Assembly (NCBI GenBank): GCA_026397455.1 | Contig: JAPLUX010000125.1 | Span: 1-7,392, forward strand | DNA length: 7,392 bases | Direction of reading: 5' to 3' | Origin: Candidatus Aenigmatarchaeota archaeon | GTDB lineage: Archaea > Aenigmatarchaeota > Aenigmatarchaeia > CG10238-14 | In this document: positions 6,421-7,392 of the stretch, one piece after another | Layout: the number at the start of each line of letters is the position of its first letter | Numbering within the stretch: the stretch's first letter is position 1 | The notes under the pieces: model-generated | The model's database searches: none | What the model saw: only the letters and a program-made list of their open reading frames with translations | Told to the model about the DNA's origin: nothing | Translations under genes and position numbers: made by a program

Positions 6421-6885
6421 ATGTTTTATAGACAAGTATTAGATAGGGATATTGATACTATGGATTTAGAAAGCGTCGTATTTATCATCGGGGCGACAAT
6501 TGGACTTATCATTGGGGTTCTTGTAAATATTTATTTCATTCCACTTACCCGAGAGATTTATTTGTTTAATCTCGTAAAAAAATTAAAGAAGAATGAGTTA
6601 GATGATGATTTTTATAAAACTTTATACCTTCTTCTAAAGAAAAGTGATTATGACGTCAAAGAAAAAAATTACACAATTAATCGTAAGATGATTGCTGATA
6701 TTATCTATGCAATTGAAAAATTGACAGACGAAGCAGATACGAACAATATTATTTTAAACAATAGATTGGATTATTTAGTTAAAACAAAGATATTGACAAA
6801 AAAAGATACGAATGAGTTTATAATTTCTCGTGATTTCAATGATGTAGTCAAATTAATTCAGAGTGGATACCGAGGTGGTAACTAA
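6421..6885 (+). CDS. Membrane-anchored protein with possible winged-helix-like domain
   Basis: This is a 154-residue protein of no family I recognise. One strong hydrophobic segment (about 18-41, VVFIIGATIGLIIGVLVNIYF) is followed by basic residues (R44, K53, K54, K56, K57), so the positive-inside rule places the C-terminal domain in the cytoplasm. That domain (about 45-154) is charged and mainly helical. Its part 88-143, with helix KMIADIIYAIEKL, then RLDYLVKTKILTKKDTNEFI, resembles a winged-helix with a short wing (KKDTNEFIIS). This is a pattern impression and could instead be a protein-interaction fold. ATG 6421 fits the TATA box; Met14 (6460) is an alternative start that keeps the membrane segment. 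It overlaps the next gene by one base (TAATG), so both are co-transcribed and probably form one membrane unit. Base composition matches the defence operon. Confidence 0.65.
   Translation: MFYRQVLDRDIDTMDLESVVFIIGATIGLIIGVLVNIYFIPLTREIYLFNLVKKLKKNELDDDFYKTLYLLLKKSDYDVKEKNYTINRKMIADIIYAIEKLTDEADTNNIILNNRLDYLVKTKILTKKDTNEFIISRDFNDVVKLIQSGYRGGN
6872..6878 (+). promoter_or_regulatory. Shine-Dalgarno site for the second membrane gene
   Basis: GAGGTGG lies in the last codons of the upstream gene and ends 6 bases before the ATG at 6885. It confirms that start and the coupled organisation of the pair. Confidence 0.6.
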
Positions 6886-7223
6886 TGTTAAATGTCCTGT
6901 TTATATCCGCTCCTCTATTAACATTGGTTATTACAAGTGGTATAAAAATATCAAACGCAGAGTTTGAGATGAGAGGATTTGGACTTGATGCTCATATCAT
7001 TGGAATTATGTATATCTATCCGTTACCTCTTTTATTTCCAGCCAATTCTGAATTAATTCTTACGATATTATTAGGTGTTGCACTAACTTTTACATTTAAT
7101 GCTATATGTTTTGTTAAATCTAAAGGAAAAAAAACTGTTAAAAAAATCTGGTTCGAACGGATAGGTCTGTCATTAGGAGTGTCAATATTTTTAGCGGGGC
7201 TAATCGCTGCTTTATTATGTTAG
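6885..7223 (+). CDS. Small multi-pass membrane protein (112 aa)
   Basis: No family is recognised. The protein is strongly hydrophobic, with likely membrane segments at about 3-20, 56-77 and 91-111 and a weaker one at 36-51, giving three or four passes. The only strongly basic stretch, KSKGKKTVKK (78-87), lies between the last two segments and should face the cytoplasm. An early soluble stretch (about 21-35, KISNAEFEMRGFGLD) separates the first and second hydrophobic segments. No catalytic motif is visible. Its start overlaps the stop of the upstream anchored protein by one base and has its own Shine-Dalgarno, so the two products are likely made together and may form a complex. The lack of enzymatic motifs leaves roles such as pore, holin-like effector, anchor or transporter subunit equally open. 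A strong T-tract follows the stop. Confidence 0.65.
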   Translation: MLNVLFISAPLLTLVITSGIKISNAEFEMRGFGLDAHIIGIMYIYPLPLLFPANSELILTILLGVALTFTFNAICFVKSKGKKTVKKIWFERIGLSLGVSIFLAGLIAALLC

Positions 7224-7228
7224 TGAGG

Positions 7229-7243
7229 TTTTTTTTTATTTTT
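7229..7243 (+). terminator. T-tract terminator after the membrane-protein pair
   Basis: A run of nine T, one A and five more T starts 6 bases after the TAG stop, with no GC-rich stem before it. This is the form of an archaeal intrinsic terminator and closes the 6421-7223 unit. Confidence 0.6.
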
Positions 7244-7260
7244 AATCATTAGTTCCTCTA

Positions 7261-7282
7261 TTAACATAGAAGTCTATGTTAA
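7261..7282. repeat. Perfect 10-bp inverted repeat between convergent genes
   Basis: TTAACATAGA (7261-7270) and TCTATGTTAA (7273-7282) are exact reverse complements separated by AG. As RNA this could form a nine-pair stem with a four-base loop on either strand. It lies between the T-tract ending the plus-strand pair and the stop of the minus-strand gene, so a shared transcript-end structure is the simplest reading. A dimeric regulator site is an alternative. Confidence 0.6.
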
Positions 7283-7293
7283 AACCCCTGATT

Positions 7294-7392
7294 TCAACCT
7301 ATGCTCATCTCTGTTGGTTTTGTTTGGGGTAAGTTAACACCCCTTTCAAAGCCTCGTTTAAGCAGTTCCTTGCGTATTGCAGCCCACGTGAT
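7294..7392 (-). CDS. Unidentified protein, C-terminal fragment (minus strand)
   Basis: Reading leftward from the window edge, an open frame of 32 codons ends at TGA (7294-7296). The peptide contains TWAAIRKELLKRGFERGVNL and then PQTKPTEMSIG. The first part looks like one amphipathic basic helix and the rest like an unstructured tail, as at the end of many soluble or nucleic-acid-binding proteins. This stretch is GC-richer than the preceding intergenic DNA, which supports coding. The start is beyond the window, so no family can be named. It converges on the membrane-protein pair, with the inverted repeat at 7261-7282 between them. Confidence 0.5.
   Translation of the reverse strand: MTWAAIRKELLKRGFERGVNLPQTKPTEMSIG

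Noticed and set aside
1..7392. CRISPR array, tRNA, rRNA or insertion sequence
   Set aside because: No regularly spaced repeats, no cloverleaf or conserved rRNA stretches, and no transposase or flanking target duplication could be seen.

Overview
The window is AT-rich and most resembles archaeal DNA, probably euryarchaeal (inference). Three signs support this. First genes of transcription units have a TATA-like box about 25-35 bases ahead of the start codon and no Shine-Dalgarno. Downstream genes have clear GGAG/GAGG-type sites. Transcript ends carry plain T-tracts. No 16S, tRNA or other taxonomic marker is present, so this is not proven.

Layout: (1) 1-167, the 3' end of a winged-helix regulator of PadR/MarR/ArsR-like type, followed by a T-rich terminator-like tract. 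(2) 260-523, a small unrecognised gene of visibly higher GC than its neighbours. (3) 524-749, a gap holding a possible 40-residue minus-strand ORF and a TATA element for the next operon. (4) 750-6178, a three-gene defence-type operon: a PD-(D/E)XK-like nuclease with a C-terminal DUF5655-like domain, a type III restriction-like DEAH helicase-nuclease (Res), and a beta-class DNA methyltransferase (Mod). (5) 6179-6420, an intergenic stretch with several inverted repeats and a TATA box. (6) 6421-7223, two one-base-overlapping genes for small membrane proteins, ended by a strong T-tract. (7) a perfect 10-bp inverted repeat at 7261-7282, then the 3' end of a convergent minus-strand gene running off the window.

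Mod would methylate the host's recognition sites. Res would translocate on and cut unmodified DNA, using SF2 helicase motors and a C-terminal PD-(D/E)XK nuclease. The upstream nuclease is probably an accessory effector or specificity partner.

The most notable observation is that the Res protein has no recognisable Walker A (motif I) P-loop, although DEAH, motifs III, V and VI and the nuclease motif are all intact. The region that should carry the P-loop looks cleanly removed in frame near nucleotide 2178. This could be a natural inactivating deletion that leaves modification without restriction, a genuinely different motor, or an assembly collapse.
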